Assembly (NCBI RefSeq): GCF_000007345.1
Contig: NC_003552.1
Coordinates: 2,728,001-2,792,000 of the forward strand
Direction: 5' to 3'
From: Methanosarcina acetivorans C2A
GTDB taxonomy: Archaea; Halobacteriota; Methanosarcinia; Methanosarcinales; Methanosarcinaceae
Length of the DNA: 64,000 bases
The notes beneath the pieces were generated by a model. It was not told where the DNA came from. It saw nothing but the letters and a program-made list of their open reading frames with translations, and did no database searches. Both the position numbers and the translations under genes were made by a program. Position 1 is the stretch's first letter. The number at the start of each line of letters is the position of its first letter. Positions 34,806 to 44,333 of this stretch are shown here, piece by piece.

Positions 34806-36086
34806 ATGACTAAATGTAAAATTATTTTGGTAATTTCGTTAAGTATACTTGCATTACTTTGTATAGGATGTATTGAAAATTCAACTATAAACACAAAGAC
34901 TACGGTTAATTCAACTGTAGACACAAAGACCATAATTAATACTGATTCAGTGGAAGAGTATGATATTGCAACTGCAAACAATGCTTTTACCTTTGATCTG
35001 TATTCAATGGTTAAAAACGAAGATGAAAATGTCTTATTTTCTCCATATAGTATATTTTCTGCAATGGCTGTTTGTTATGATGGAACCGAAGGTTCCACAA
35101 AGGAGCAGATGTCAAATGCGTTTTACTATCCTCTAAATAAACTCGTTCTTGAAGAGAGTTCAAAGAAGATGATAGGTACAATTAATTCTAATAATGATGC
35201 ATACGACCTAGAAACTACAAATGCTCTATGGGTCCTTGAAAACTATACTTTGAATGAACAATATGTTTCCAATGCGAAAAACTACTATGATGGTATGGTA
35301 ACACCAGTTGATTTTGTAAATGAGCCTGAAGCATCCACAGATACCATTAATAAGTGGGTCGAAGAAAAGACAAACGAGAAAATAAAAAAACTTATTCCTG
35401 AAGGTGAAATTGGCCCAGATACACGGTTGGTAATCACAAATACGATTTATTTCAATGGAACATGGGTAAAAGAATTTGATCCTGATATTACAAGAACAAG
35501 GTCATTCACTCTTTCAAATGGCGATGAAAAAAGTGTAAGTACAATGCGCATTGTGGAGAAGTTCAACTATGGGGAAGATCAAAAAGCGAAGATATTAGAA
35601 TTGCCATACAAAGGTGACAACCTGAGCATGTACATAGTTCTCCCGAAAGAGAACAACATTACAGAGTTAGAAAATAATTTTACCCTCAAATATTATAGTA
35701 AACTAAAAGAGAATATGAGCACAGGGGATTATGTGGAAGTGTGGATTCCGAAATTTACATTTAAAACAGAAGCTGAACTAAAATCTCCATTAATAGAAAT
35801 GGGAGTCGTTGATGCTTTTAATCCAAACGCAGCCAATTTCTCAGGAATAACACCAGACAAGAGCTTGGCAATATCAGAGATTTATCATCAGGCATTTGTA
35901 GATGTGCATGAAAAAGGAACTGAAGCTGCTGCAGCAACAGGGGCCATAATATTAGAAGAAGAAATAGAATACACATGGGAGTTCAAAGCAGATCATCCAT
36001 TTTTATTTATGATAGAGGATAAGAGAACAGGTTGCATACTTTTCATAGGCAAAGTTGAAAGTCCTGAATATGAGAAAATGTCATAA
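34806..36086 (+). CDS. Lipoprotein serpin (serine protease inhibitor)
   Basis: A 426-residue serpin. The N-terminal signal with lipobox LCIGC (Cys22) suggests anchoring at the outside of the membrane. Serpin hallmarks: NVLFSPYSIFSAMAVCYDG (77-94), TNTIYFNGTWVKEF (212-225), QAFVDVHEKGTEAAAATGA (363-381) as hinge of the reactive centre loop, and DHPFLFMIEDKRTGCILFIG (397-416). The short-side-chain hinge (GTEAAAATG) marks an inhibitory serpin. Counting 17 residues from the hinge Glu370 places P1 at Glu386. Archaeal serpins are rare; they may guard against extracellular proteases. There is no linked protease gene immediately adjacent; a trypsin-fold gene lies 2.4 kb downstream. Confidence 0.9.
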   Translation: MTKCKIILVISLSILALLCIGCIENSTINTKTTVNSTVDTKTIINTDSVEEYDIATANNAFTFDLYSMVKNEDENVLFSPYSIFSAMAVCYDGTEGSTKEQMSNAFYYPLNKLVLEESSKKMIGTINSNNDAYDLETTNALWVLENYTLNEQYVSNAKNYYDGMVTPVDFVNEPEASTDTINKWVEEKTNEKIKKLIPEGEIGPDTRLVITNTIYFNGTWVKEFDPDITRTRSFTLSNGDEKSVSTMRIVEKFNYGEDQKAKILELPYKGDNLSMYIVLPKENNITELENNFTLKYYSKLKENMSTGDYVEVWIPKFTFKTEAELKSPLIEMGVVDAFNPNAANFSGITPDKSLAISEIYHQAFVDVHEKGTEAAAATGAIILEEEIEYTWEFKADHPFLFMIEDKRTGCILFIGKVESPEYEKMS

Positions 36087-36263
36087 TGGCATTTTCTCAA
36101 GTATTTTTCTCATCTCCTTATTTTCCAATGTATATTTTTGAATGGAAAGTATAGGTAATTTTTACTGAATTTTATAACGGAAGTTAAAACTTCATTTTCA
36201 TTATATATCCATTTTACAATTTCTCTTGATGTCGTTTTACTACTTTACTGTAAAATTTACATT

Positions 36264-36308
36264 TTTACATTTTAAAGTAAAAGTATACACATTTTTACTT
36301 TTGACTTG
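36264..36308. repeat. Direct repeat left of the cas1 relic
   Basis: TTTACATTTTAAAGTAAAAG and on to GACTTG; matches 36862-36905 in the same orientation at about 40 of 45 positions. The stop codon of the cas1 fragment lies within it. Confidence 0.7.
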
Positions 36309-36861
36309 AGACCAATGCTTCCCACTTATTCACCCTTTCCAGAACATGGGCCTCAAGAGTAAACGGTTTATCTGACTTGGCAATCTGCTTCATGTAATGT
36401 AAAGTACCTTTGGAAAACCCTAATTTCTTCCAATCAACATAAGAAATATTGAGGATCTTTTGTCTTATTTCATAAGAATCAACTCTCTCTATTTCATATT
36501 CAGGCTTAACGAAATCCAGTTTTTCCTTTTTGGTAGTAAGATAATGGGCTAATTCTCTTACCTTCAAAAAGATAACATAACTCCATGTGCTTTCTTTACC
36601 CTGGTAATTTACTTTTTCATTCAACATACTTGAAAACTCATTAACAACCTTCCTGGCTCCTGCAGGTTTTAGCCTGAGATTGTAATTCTCAGTCCTGATA
36701 AAGTCTTTACTTTCCATAGCTCCGCTTTCAATCAGGCTGATAACTGCCAGATCCACAAGGAACCTAAAGGCTCCTGAAGGTCAGAAGCCAAGCTGTTCTT
36801 ACTTGGGGTCATTTCATGCAAAAAAAACCTACATGAGCATCCAGACCTACAGAATTAATGT
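36295..36861 (-). pseudogene. cas1: Orphan C-terminal fragment of cas1, frameshifted
   Basis: The longest frame (GTG 36756 to 36295, 153 residues) reads DLAVISLIESGAMESKDFI, TENYNLRLKPAGARKVVNEF and YVDWKKLGFSKGTLHYMKQ: the C-terminal half of a Cas1 integrase. The part before continues in other frames: LHEMTPSKNSLASDLQEP up to about 36770, and NSVGLDAHVGF before 36828. Two frame changes occur, at 36764-36772 and at the A8 run 36820-36827. Nothing of the N-terminal half is present, and no cas2, other cas gene or CRISPR array is nearby. Cas1 integrates spacers; this piece should be inactive. Confidence 0.75.
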
Positions 36862-36905
36862 TTTACATTTTGCAGTAAAACTATACACTTTTTACTTTTG
36901 GCTTG
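36862..36905. repeat. Direct repeat right of the cas1 relic
   Basis: TTTACATTTTGCAGTAAAAC and on to GGCTTG; partner of 36264-36308. The two copies enclose the relic. Confidence 0.7.
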
Positions 36906-37024
36906 TTTAGTAAAAATGGGACGTATGTTGCTGTCAGTGTATGTTTAAACTTTATGGACATTACTATCTAAAGATACACACAGTATAAAAGGAATAAGAT
37001 CCAGAAAGGAGAAGATCCAGGAGT

Positions 37025-37429
37025 ATGATATTATTGAACGAAGCTCTACTCATTGCTCCCTGCGGAATGAATTGTCGCATTTGTGCGGCTTACTTGAGGA
37101 AGAGGAACAAATGCCCGGGCTGTAGAATTGAGGCTAACAAACCTGTTACTCGAGTAATATGCAAAATAAAAACATGTGAAACTTTAACAGAAAACAAATT
37201 AACATTTTGTTTTGAATGTGAAAATTTTCCTTGCAAGAATTTAAAGCATCTGGATAGAAGGTATCGTACCAGATACGGCATGAGTATGGTCGAAAACCTA
37301 GAAAACATTAAAAAATCTGGTATAGAGGAATTTCTAAAAAATGAAAAAATAAGATGGACATGCACCGAATGCGGAGGCACAATCTGTGTTCATAAAGGCA
37401 GTTGCTATAGCTGCGGGAGGAAAATTTGA
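37025..37429 (+). CDS. Cysteine-rich DUF3795 protein
   Basis: A 134-residue soluble protein with about 14 cysteines: APCGMNCRICAAYLRKRNKCPGC at the N-terminus is the DUF3795 signature, FCFECENFPC follows, and a zinc-ribbon-like CTECGGTICVHKGSCYSCG ends the protein. DUF3795 proteins are common in methanogens and may bind metal or Fe-S; their function is unknown. AAAGGAG 9 bases before the ATG is a good RBS. Another DUF3795 protein lies at 53569. Confidence 0.75.
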   Translation: MILLNEALLIAPCGMNCRICAAYLRKRNKCPGCRIEANKPVTRVICKIKTCETLTENKLTFCFECENFPCKNLKHLDRRYRTRYGMSMVENLENIKKSGIEEFLKNEKIRWTCTECGGTICVHKGSCYSCGRKI

Positions 37430-37492
37430 ATTGAAAATTTTATCTCTGGAGGTTTGACAAACTCTAATTTAGCAAATATTACCATCCATATC

Positions 37493-37613
37493 AATTGTCG
37501 TCCACACTAATTACGGTTAATTATCGTCCACACTAATTACGGTTAATTATCGTCCACACCAATTACGGTTAATTATCGTTCACATCAATTACGGTTAATT
37601 ATCGTTCACATCA
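37493..37613. repeat. 26-bp tandem repeat, 4.7 copies
   Basis: Units of AATTATCGTCCACACTAATT plus ACGGTT start at 37493, 37519, 37545, 37571 and 37597 (partial). No unique spacers, so not CRISPR. It lies between two convergent-free plus-strand genes. Confidence 0.85.
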
Positions 37614-37726
37614 TCAGTTGCTTGCAATTTCCTGCACCTCTAATATTTTTGAGGCATCATAAGTAAACTTTTCATACTGGCGTGGGGATATAAGCTGTAT
37701 AAATAAAAATAAGGGGGCTGCTGGAA

Positions 37727-38356
37727 TTGGTTTCTTCCAAAATTACTGCTGTTTTTTCTCTGGTTGCATTCGCGGTTATTCACAGCCTGACTGCGAGCCT
37801 GCCCTTCAAACGCCTGGTCATGAGAGTTGCCGGTCCCGAAGCAGAAAAGCTCTATCTGCCGGCATACAGCCTTACTGCGGTGCTGACGATATTGCCGCTT
37901 ATCTATCAGCTCTACAAAAATCCTGGGCGGGTTCTTTACAAAATATCTTCGCCCTGGCGCTGGCTCATGGTCGGCGGGCAGTTGGTTGCCGGAACGCTTG
38001 ATCTTGTGGCTTATCTGGATGCTCCGCACCGGTTCAAAGTAAGTTCGCAACTCGCTGGCTCACAGGCTTCTGAGGCAAATTCCCTGAAGATCCGGGGTAT
38101 TTACAGGTGGGTAAGGGATCCTTTCCTGCTCTCGGGACTGGTCATGATATGGCTCACTCCCGTCATGACTGTCAATCTGCTTATCGTATACATTTTGACT
38201 ACAATATACTTTTATCTGGGATCTCTTCACTGGGAGAGAAGGCTGGTGGCGCAGTTCGGTGACGAGTACAGGGAGTATCAAAAGCGGGTTCACAGGATAA
38301 TCCCGGGATTAAGAGGAAGCGTTAAAGAATCTGATCAATCCTCTGTTAACATATAA
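37727..38356 (+). CDS. Isoprenylcysteine methyltransferase / NnrU-like membrane protein
   Basis: A 209-residue protein with five to six TM segments. The C-terminal half has the pattern of ICMT-like and NnrU-like proteins: RGIYRWVRDPFLLSGLVMIW (about 133-152) and HWERRLVAQFGDEYREYQKRV (178-198), where the Glu-rich end binds the methyl donor in the known methyltransferases. Its substrate here is unknown. The start is TTG at 37727; GGGGG lies upstream as RBS. Next comes the trypsin-fold gene, 108 bp on. Confidence 0.65.
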   Translation: MVSSKITAVFSLVAFAVIHSLTASLPFKRLVMRVAGPEAEKLYLPAYSLTAVLTILPLIYQLYKNPGRVLYKISSPWRWLMVGGQLVAGTLDLVAYLDAPHRFKVSSQLAGSQASEANSLKIRGIYRWVRDPFLLSGLVMIWLTPVMTVNLLIVYILTTIYFYLGSLHWERRLVAQFGDEYREYQKRVHRIIPGLRGSVKESDQSSVNI

Positions 38357-38464
38357 AGGTAAATATAATTGAGATATAATTGAAATATAATTAAGACCAA
38401 GCTTAACGTAAACCAGGAAATACCATAAACCATGCGAAAGTAACAGGGAGGTTGGTCAAAGCTT

Positions 38465-38947
38465 ATGATAAAAGCAGGCAGTTCTTTTTTTCACAATGGA
38501 AAACGCGGTACTATCGGCGCTGTAATCGTTCTTAAAGGAGTGCTTTACATGATTACGGTTTCTCACATATTTCGGGGAGAGGGGGACCGCCTGACAGTTA
38601 ATGGAATGGAACTTGTTGTTACCGGAATTTTGAAAGATTATGATTTAGCCCTGATAGAGCTTCCTTCTGGCACTGCGGCCGAAATCACCGAGTTTGGCAG
38701 CCCGGCAGAGCTGGAACTGGCTGAGCTTATCAATGATACCCGTACCATCCATTATTGCAGAGTGGTTAATTCAGGAGCTTCACTGCTTTTCCTGGGTTTC
38801 CAATGCCATGATATGCCGGAGCCGGAGGATAGCGGCTCTCCTATCGTGCAGGGGGGAAAGGTGATAGGGATAATGTACTCGGTAACACTTGACACCTGCA
38901 TGGGAATGGCAGTTTCATCTAAAATTCTCCGCAGCCTGGAAGTATAA
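38465..38947 (+). CDS. Small trypsin-fold serine protease-like protein, cytoplasmic
   Basis: A 160-residue protein with a plausible chymotrypsin-type triad: His34 (ITVSHIF), Asp60 (LKDYDLALIEL) and Ser123 (PEDSGSPIV). Spacing and order (H-D-S) fit trypsin-like peptidases, but the domain is shorter than usual (about 200), and there is no signal peptide or PDZ domain. Such short domains could be chaperone-like or regulated proteases. The GGGAGGTTGG RBS lies 13 bases before ATG. The function cannot be narrowed further. Confidence 0.65.
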   Translation: MIKAGSSFFHNGKRGTIGAVIVLKGVLYMITVSHIFRGEGDRLTVNGMELVVTGILKDYDLALIELPSGTAAEITEFGSPAELELAELINDTRTIHYCRVVNSGASLLFLGFQCHDMPEPEDSGSPIVQGGKVIGIMYSVTLDTCMGMAVSSKILRSLEV

Positions 38948-39025
38948 CGATGCTACGAGTATGAAACCCTAATTTCACATTCGATTTTACTTCTTTTTTA
39001 TCTTAGCTTCCCTTTTATCTTAGCT

Positions 39026-40093
39026 TCATTTCCTCTGCAGATAAAAAGCGATAGGAAAACCGACCAGAGTAGGAATCCAGAAAGAAAACACCCTGTATCC
39101 GAGTACGACGACTACAGCAACCGAGCTGGGTACTCCAAGTCCGGTATACAGGGCAATCATCGTGCTCTCCACAACTCCGACTCCTCCGGGGACTACAAAA
39201 GCCATTTTTCCGAAGAGCAGGGGAAGCCCGTATCCTATAAGCAGGACTTCGAGCCCTACCGGATGCCCTGCGGCTATAAAAAATAAGTAAAGAGTCAGCG
39301 CGTCAAAACCTATTGAAAAGGCTGCCAGCAGCGCCGGGAACTGCCAGCCTCCATCATGGAGTATATCAAGGGCTGTAAAGAGCCTGTTTACCGAGTTCTC
39401 GGTTGAAGTTGGGGTAAAAGGTCTGCGTAGAAGTCTTGCGAATGAAGATGCTATTCCTAGAGCTACGGTTTTAAAACGGGCCCTGTGGTTTCTTCCCCAG
39501 CTTACTGTTGCAACTCCAAAGCTCAGTATGCTAAGGATCAGGAGAAAGGCATAAAACTGTATGGTGGAGAGTTCGTGAGCTAAGAGCAGGTGGACTATCC
39601 CGGCTGCTGCCAGTAACGTTAAAATTGCATTATTGAATATGGTGGGCAACGTGCCTGCAAGCCCCGAACCCTCTGCGCTTACTCCGGATTTTCGTACCCA
39701 GCTGTAAGTAGCTGCTGCATTTCCTAAAGTACCCCCTGCAAGCATCCCCATGCTGGCTGCAGCGAGAGTTATGCCAGCTCCCTTTAAGATGGAGAGTTGC
39801 TGGTTAACTATTGCCAGAATCGAATTTATGAGATACCCGTATCCTATGTAACTTGTAGTCTCGGCAACGGCAGCGAGCAGTACAGCCCATAAAGCCATTG
39901 TCCTGATAACCTGAAGGGACGATTCAACCGAAGCAAGTTGGGGAAGGACCAGATGAACAGCCAACCCCAGGAAAATAAGGGTTGGAAGGTAATGGCCCAC
40001 CCTTAGGGCAGGGGGCTGAGGAGAAACCAGGATTTTATGATTATTGTTTTTATTTTCCGGCACCTGTAAAACTTCCTGTTCGTTTATCTCCAT
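39026..40093 (-). CDS. UPF0104 / lysylphosphatidylglycerol synthase TM-like protein
   Basis: A 355-residue integral membrane protein with about eight TM helices, matching the UPF0104 / AglD-MprF flippase-like family. Useful segments: WAVLLAAVAETTSYIGYGY, MGMLAGGTLGNAAATYSWVR (residues 116-135) and PLLFGKMAFVVPGGVGVVES. The family includes putative lipid flippases and AglD-like steps in glycan synthesis. No MprF synthase domain is present. Its neighbours do not reveal the substrate. Confidence 0.75.
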   Translation of the reverse strand: MEINEQEVLQVPENKNNNHKILVSPQPPALRVGHYLPTLIFLGLAVHLVLPQLASVESSLQVIRTMALWAVLLAAVAETTSYIGYGYLINSILAIVNQQLSILKGAGITLAAASMGMLAGGTLGNAAATYSWVRKSGVSAEGSGLAGTLPTIFNNAILTLLAAAGIVHLLLAHELSTIQFYAFLLILSILSFGVATVSWGRNHRARFKTVALGIASSFARLLRRPFTPTSTENSVNRLFTALDILHDGGWQFPALLAAFSIGFDALTLYLFFIAAGHPVGLEVLLIGYGLPLLFGKMAFVVPGGVGVVESTMIALYTGLGVPSSVAVVVVLGYRVFSFWIPTLVGFPIAFYLQRK

Positions 40094-40317
40094 TTACAAT
40101 CCTCTGAATCCGAATATCCGTTTTCATCTTATTTTGCGTTTTCTGACAGAGCTTTTGACATAAATATGAGATGAGAGCTTTGATATATTGAAATAAATGC
40201 AATGAATTAAGGACGAAAGTGTTTCATGCGATGAAGTAAGACGCGATAAAGTGAGCATGAAACTGTTTCCTGTAAATCATCACAGCTTTTAATTATTATT
40301 ACGGAGAATTCTTTCCC

Positions 40318-40590
40318 ATGGTAGAGACTGTATATATTATTTTTCTCTTTATTTACGCTGCGCTTAATGCAGTTTCATTCACCCTGTACGGGCTGGATAA
40401 ATCTAAAGCGAGAAAGAAAATTTGGCGGATCCCGGAAAAAACCCTTCTGACTATTTCCCTTTTCGGACCTATCGGTGCCTGGTTCGGAATGATGCAGTTC
40501 AGACATAAAACCCAGAAACCCATGTTTAGATATCTTGTGCCGGGGTTTGTTGGAGTTCACCTCCTGCTGGTGCTCTGGCTAAACCTGTAA
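40318..40590 (+). CDS. DUF1294 membrane protein
   Basis: A 90-residue protein with two to three TM segments and the DUF1294 signature: N-terminal TM, LYGLDKSKARKKIWRIPEKT, LLTISLFGPIGAWFGM, and RHKTQKPMFRYLVPG. Widespread in bacteria and methanogens, function unknown. RBS GGAGAA, 9 bases before ATG. Confidence 0.8.
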   Translation: MVETVYIIFLFIYAALNAVSFTLYGLDKSKARKKIWRIPEKTLLTISLFGPIGAWFGMMQFRHKTQKPMFRYLVPGFVGVHLLLVLWLNL

Positions 40591-40992
40591 ACCTGTATAG
40601 GGGCCTGATGGCCGCATAGAATCGGTGAAAGCGGGCTGGAAAACTGGAGATACAGTGTTACATTAATTTATTTTTTTGTAAAATGTTTTTTATACTATTT
40701 TCTGCATAAGATAAGAGGCATCACAGTTTTCATTCCTTATCCTGGATGGGGGGTAATACTCTGGCGATAGGTTTTGGGAACTGTAGATAAATGGGGGACT
40801 GAGGAATTTGGATTACCTGGGAATAAAGCGTTCCCGGGAATTAAAATAACCTGAGGATAAAGAGGAACCGGGAAACAAAGACAACCGGGAGATAGAGGTA
40901 ACCGGTGTAAAATAGTGGGGTTTAAAGATAACCGGGTTTAAAGATATCTTAAACTATTCTTGTACTATTTTAAATTTATTTGGGGAGTTTTA
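40591..40992. other. Intergenic, no gene seen
   Basis: Purine-rich plus strand with repeated short motifs AACCGGG / ATAAAG (40830-40945), probably a decayed tandem repeat. A T-rich stretch at 40665-40705 may terminate the DUF1294 gene. Probable promoter of the inositol synthase gene lies near 40950-40980. Confidence 0.4.
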
Positions 40993-42099
40993 ATGGCAGG
41001 TAAAGACAGGATCAAAATTGCCATTGCAGGGGTTGGAAACTGTGCAAGTTCGCTTCTGCAGGGGATTGAATATTACAGAAAAAATGAGGATGCAGATGCG
41101 ATCGGCCTGATGCATCGGGACCTTGGAGGCTACTTCCCGTATGACATTGAAGTGGCAGCAGCTTTCGATATCGACCGGAGGAAGATTGGAAAGGACGTAT
41201 CCGAAGCAATTTTTTCCCTTCCGAACTGCACAACAGTTTTCTGTCCAGATGTGCCGAGGACAGGCATTGAAGTTAGTATGGGGAGGGTTCTCGACGGCTG
41301 TTCCGAACATCTTTTCAATTATCCCGAAGAGTGCAGGTTCCTGCCCGTGGAAGGGGAGGGGGCAACAAAAGAGGAAGTAGTAAGTGTCCTGCAAAATTCT
41401 GGAGCCGAGATTCTTGTAAATTACATGCCTGTGGGTTCCGAAGAAGCTGCCCTATTCTATGCCGAATGCGCCCTTGAAGCCGGCTGTGCCTTTATCAACA
41501 ATATGCCTGTTTTTATTGCGAGCAACCCTGAATGGGCAAAACGCTTTGAAGAAAAGAAGCTTCCGATCATCGGCGATGACATCAAGTCCCAGCTCGGAGC
41601 AACCATAGTCCACAGGACTCTTGCCGACCTTTTCAAAAAACGGGGAGTAAAACTCGAAAGGACATACCAGCTCAACACAGGTGGAAACACCGATTTCCTG
41701 AATATGCTAAACCGAAACCGGCTTGCGTCCAAAAAAATCTCGAAAACCGAAGCCGTGCAGTCCGTGCTTGCCGAGCGGCTTGAAAACGGAAATATCCATG
41801 TGGGCCCGAGTGACTATGTTTCCTGGCAGAAAGACAACAAGGTCTGCTTCCTGCGGATTGAAGGCAAACTCTTCGGAGATGTGCCCATGAACCTTGAATT
41901 AAGGCTATCGGTAGAAGACTCTCCAAACTCTGCCGGGGTCGTAATTGACGCTATCAGGTGCTGCAAACTTGCACTGGATAGGGGGAAAGGCGGAATTCTT
42001 TATCAGCCGTCCGCATATTTCATGAAACACCCTCCAAAGCAGTATCCGGATGATGAGGCATACCTTATGATTGAAGAGTTTATTGCAGGAAATCAGTAG
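40993..42099 (+). CDS. ino1: myo-Inositol-1-phosphate synthase
   Basis: Starting at ATG 40993 (RBS GGGGAG, 40981-40986) the product has 368 residues. It begins with a Rossmann NAD motif [20 protein letters not shown], then [52 protein letters not shown] and [15 protein letters not shown], all typical of archaeal/actinobacterial inositol-3-phosphate synthase. It converts glucose-6-phosphate to inositol-phosphate, precursor of archaeal phosphoinositides and compatible solutes. The longer 40960 start adds [11 protein letters not shown] and ignores the RBS. Confidence 0.92.
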   Translation: MAGKDRIKIAIAGVGNCASSLLQGIEYYRKNEDADAIGLMHRDLGGYFPYDIEVAAAFDIDRRKIGKDVSEAIFSLPNCTTVFCPDVPRTGIEVSMGRVLDGCSEHLFNYPEECRFLPVEGEGATKEEVVSVLQNSGAEILVNYMPVGSEEAALFYAECALEAGCAFINNMPVFIASNPEWAKRFEEKKLPIIGDDIKSQLGATIVHRTLADLFKKRGVKLERTYQLNTGGNTDFLNMLNRNRLASKKISKTEAVQSVLAERLENGNIHVGPSDYVSWQKDNKVCFLRIEGKLFGDVPMNLELRLSVEDSPNSAGVVIDAIRCCKLALDRGKGGILYQPSAYFMKHPPKQYPDDEAYLMIEEFIAGNQ

Positions 42100-42642
42100 T
42101 AATAGAAGCACTTAACATAAATGTAATAAAAGTGCTCCTAAAATGCAGCTGGTTTTATAATGGCTGATTTTGTAATTAGCCGATACTGTACGGGGCAGGT
42201 AAGTTTGTTGAAAAAGGTTCCTTCTGAGATAAGGAGTAATCTTGACTCCTGGAGCCTCTTTTAGTTTACATGGAAATAAACGCCTCCGCCAGCTTATCTG
42301 GCGGCCCTTACCATAAAGAAGAAAAACAGATTTGAAAGAGAAATAAGACCGGAATATCATCTCTTTGACCTTAGGATTCTCTTTCAAACTTGCAAGCTTT
42401 CACAGAAGTTTTTACACTCCCTCTGTCCCTTTATTCTTTTCCGTCTTTTTGGAAAAGGCCGCTCTCCTGCATCGAGCGGGATAAGAAAGGTTCAAGATAG
42501 CGAATATGGTTGAGTGGGTCAAAGATATTGTAATTTAGTCCTCTTGAGAGGGGAAAAACGTGGCGAAAAGGATTGGTGGCTACCGAATAGCAACTCGGTG
42601 TTCGTAACCGTGAGAGTTATTTTTAAAATTTTCTTGTGATTT
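42100..42642. other. Intergenic with dispersed repeat
   Basis: Holds the dispersed repeat (42195-42485). No other gene seen; bases 42541-42620 are unassigned. Confidence 0.45.
42195..42485 (-). repeat. Dispersed genomic repeat (copy 1), relic
   Basis: Its minus-strand frame (FRSYFSFKSVFLLYGKGRQ) matches the plus-strand frame at 63612-63815 (FRSHFSFKSIFFLLFVKSC), and the same GGCGG...CGTTTAT module follows in both. The end 42451-42481 also matches 26857-26886. Probably a decayed mobile or repeat sequence rather than a gene. Confidence 0.55.
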
Positions 42643-44018
42643 CTATGTGCCTTTCTCAGCTTTAATGCGGCCCGATTTTACCGCCTCCTTCAGTGCCTGA
42701 TAATCGCGTTTTGTCTGGTCGGCTAGGCTACGGCAAAATCGGTTATCGCCTCACAAAAAGCGTCACTTTTGCCGATGTATCCTGAAATGCAGGCTGCATC
42801 CCCCGTTCTGGCGTGGGCTCGGGCAAGGCAGACACTGCACACCTTGAGGTATGTTTCCAGGCCGGGTTCTTGAAGGGAATTCAGGTCAAAAGAGCTCTTC
42901 ATGTCTTTCAATTGGCGCCAGTAGTACTGGATTCCGGTTTTTGGATCTTCGATCCATCCCAGAAAGATATCACTGGCTGCCTGCATAAGCTTCTGTCCTA
43001 CAACCACGCGTCGTGCGTTGCCGGCGTAATCTTTTTTCTCGACATAGGGTTCCAGGACCGACTGTCCGGCTTCTTTCAGCTGCAGTATCAGAGCTTCATC
43101 TTTATTCGCGCCTTCGAGATGAAATATAATTATAATACAGCGCGTTCCAATGCTCCCAATGCCTCCTACTCGCAAAGCTCCGTCCGAGATCCTAAAGTGT
43201 GAGACTAGCCGATGCCTTTCCGCGGGCAGGGTGTTTATGAAATCCCGGTACAGGTTTTCAACGTACTGTTCTGTTATTCCGGCTTTTTTTTCTTCGGGCA
43301 GTATCTCACTCAGACGTGCAAGCAGGGGGTGAATTGTTGCGAATTTGCCTTCTATTGTTGACAACCTTGGTGAGCTTCACCATCGTATGCTCCTGCGTAC
43401 TCTCGCGTGCCTTCCTACCCGCCTTCCGGGCATTTTTCCCGGCTCTTTTTGAGGCCTGCTCAAAGACCTCGAGGACCTTATCCACCTCCACGGTAATACC
43501 ACAATCCAGGAAGGCAGTCTGGGAAAGACGTTCTATGGCTCTGCCGTAATATTTACCGACAACATTAGCCAGTTTTCGGTTTACCGAATCTCCAAACCCG
43601 TTCTCCCTTCCTGCAATCACCGAGCTGGCTGCAAGGCGCTTGAGATCCCATTCCCAGGGACCGGGATTAAGTCTCATCAAAATCGTTAATGTCGAAAACC
43701 AGTTTGCGTTCAGGGGTTGCAAAAATGCCGAAGTTTAAAAGGTGTGCATCCACGCAGAGCTGCACCTGGAGCCCGGTCACCGGAGTTGTAGCAAGGTCGG
43801 ATGCCATCACAGCAGCCGAACCTCGCATGAAGACAAAGGGTGATGCCAGCATGCGGCCGTATTTGATAGGCAAAAGGTGTTCAAGACGGGTCCTGTCCTG
43901 TTCCTGAAGCAGGTCAATTAGGTCTGGAAGGATTGGGTATCCAGGTCCCGTGACTGCTGCGGGGCACCTGCTCTTTGAGAACCCTACCCATGTCCCGAAG
44001 CTCTTTGGTAGTATTCAT
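42643..44018 (-). pseudogene. DUF2252 protein, several frameshifts
   Basis: Read from ATG 44018, fragments of one DUF2252 protein follow in changing frames: KEQVPRSSHGTWIP; then PIKYGRMLASPFVFMRGSAA and CVDAHLLNFGIFATPE (43667-43873); then PGPWEWDLKRLAASS (43306-43722); then IGTRCIIIIFHLEG and a long C-terminal part (42723-43364); then ADQTKRDYQALKEAVKSG up to TAG 42643. Four frame changes near 43925, 43690, 43330 and 42725 are needed. DUF2252 is a kinase-like fold of unknown function. The gene is surely inactive if the sequence is right. Confidence 0.75.
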
Positions 44019-44333
44019 CCTGTCATTTACTGACACTTCTAATCCCCCTTAAGTGTAGACTACCGTTTTTCGAACTCATTTTTGGTTACTTTAAGTTGCA
44101 TTAATCGTCATTTATATATACTGAAATATGTAAACGTTGTACCCGGGCAGAGGGAAAGGTCCGGTTTAAAAGCCGGGGAGAAAAAAATGAAATATTCATT
44201 TACGTCTTCTCTGTAAGATCAATCAGTTGAGGAAAAGGAGAGCCTACCTGTAAGCATCGAATTACCTGCAAGTATCGAATTTTCATAGCATCAAACATCT
44301 TTAATCATCAAATATCTTTAGGTTGAATACTTT
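44019..44333. other. Intergenic, no gene seen
   Basis: AT-rich spacer; no ORF or repeat worth noting. Likely promoter of the DUF2252 relic (minus) around 44040-44110. Confidence 0.35.

Noticed and set aside
37493-37613. Possible CRISPR array
   Set aside because: The 26-bp units are contiguous, with no unique spacers between them. The same holds for the iteron arrays at 17.7-18.5 kb. The nearby cas1 fragment is not linked to repeats of CRISPR type.
42725-42730. TAG in the DUF2252 gene as pyrrolysine codon
   Set aside because: The coding sequence continues in another frame after the TAG, so reading through would not restore the protein; it is one of several frameshifts.
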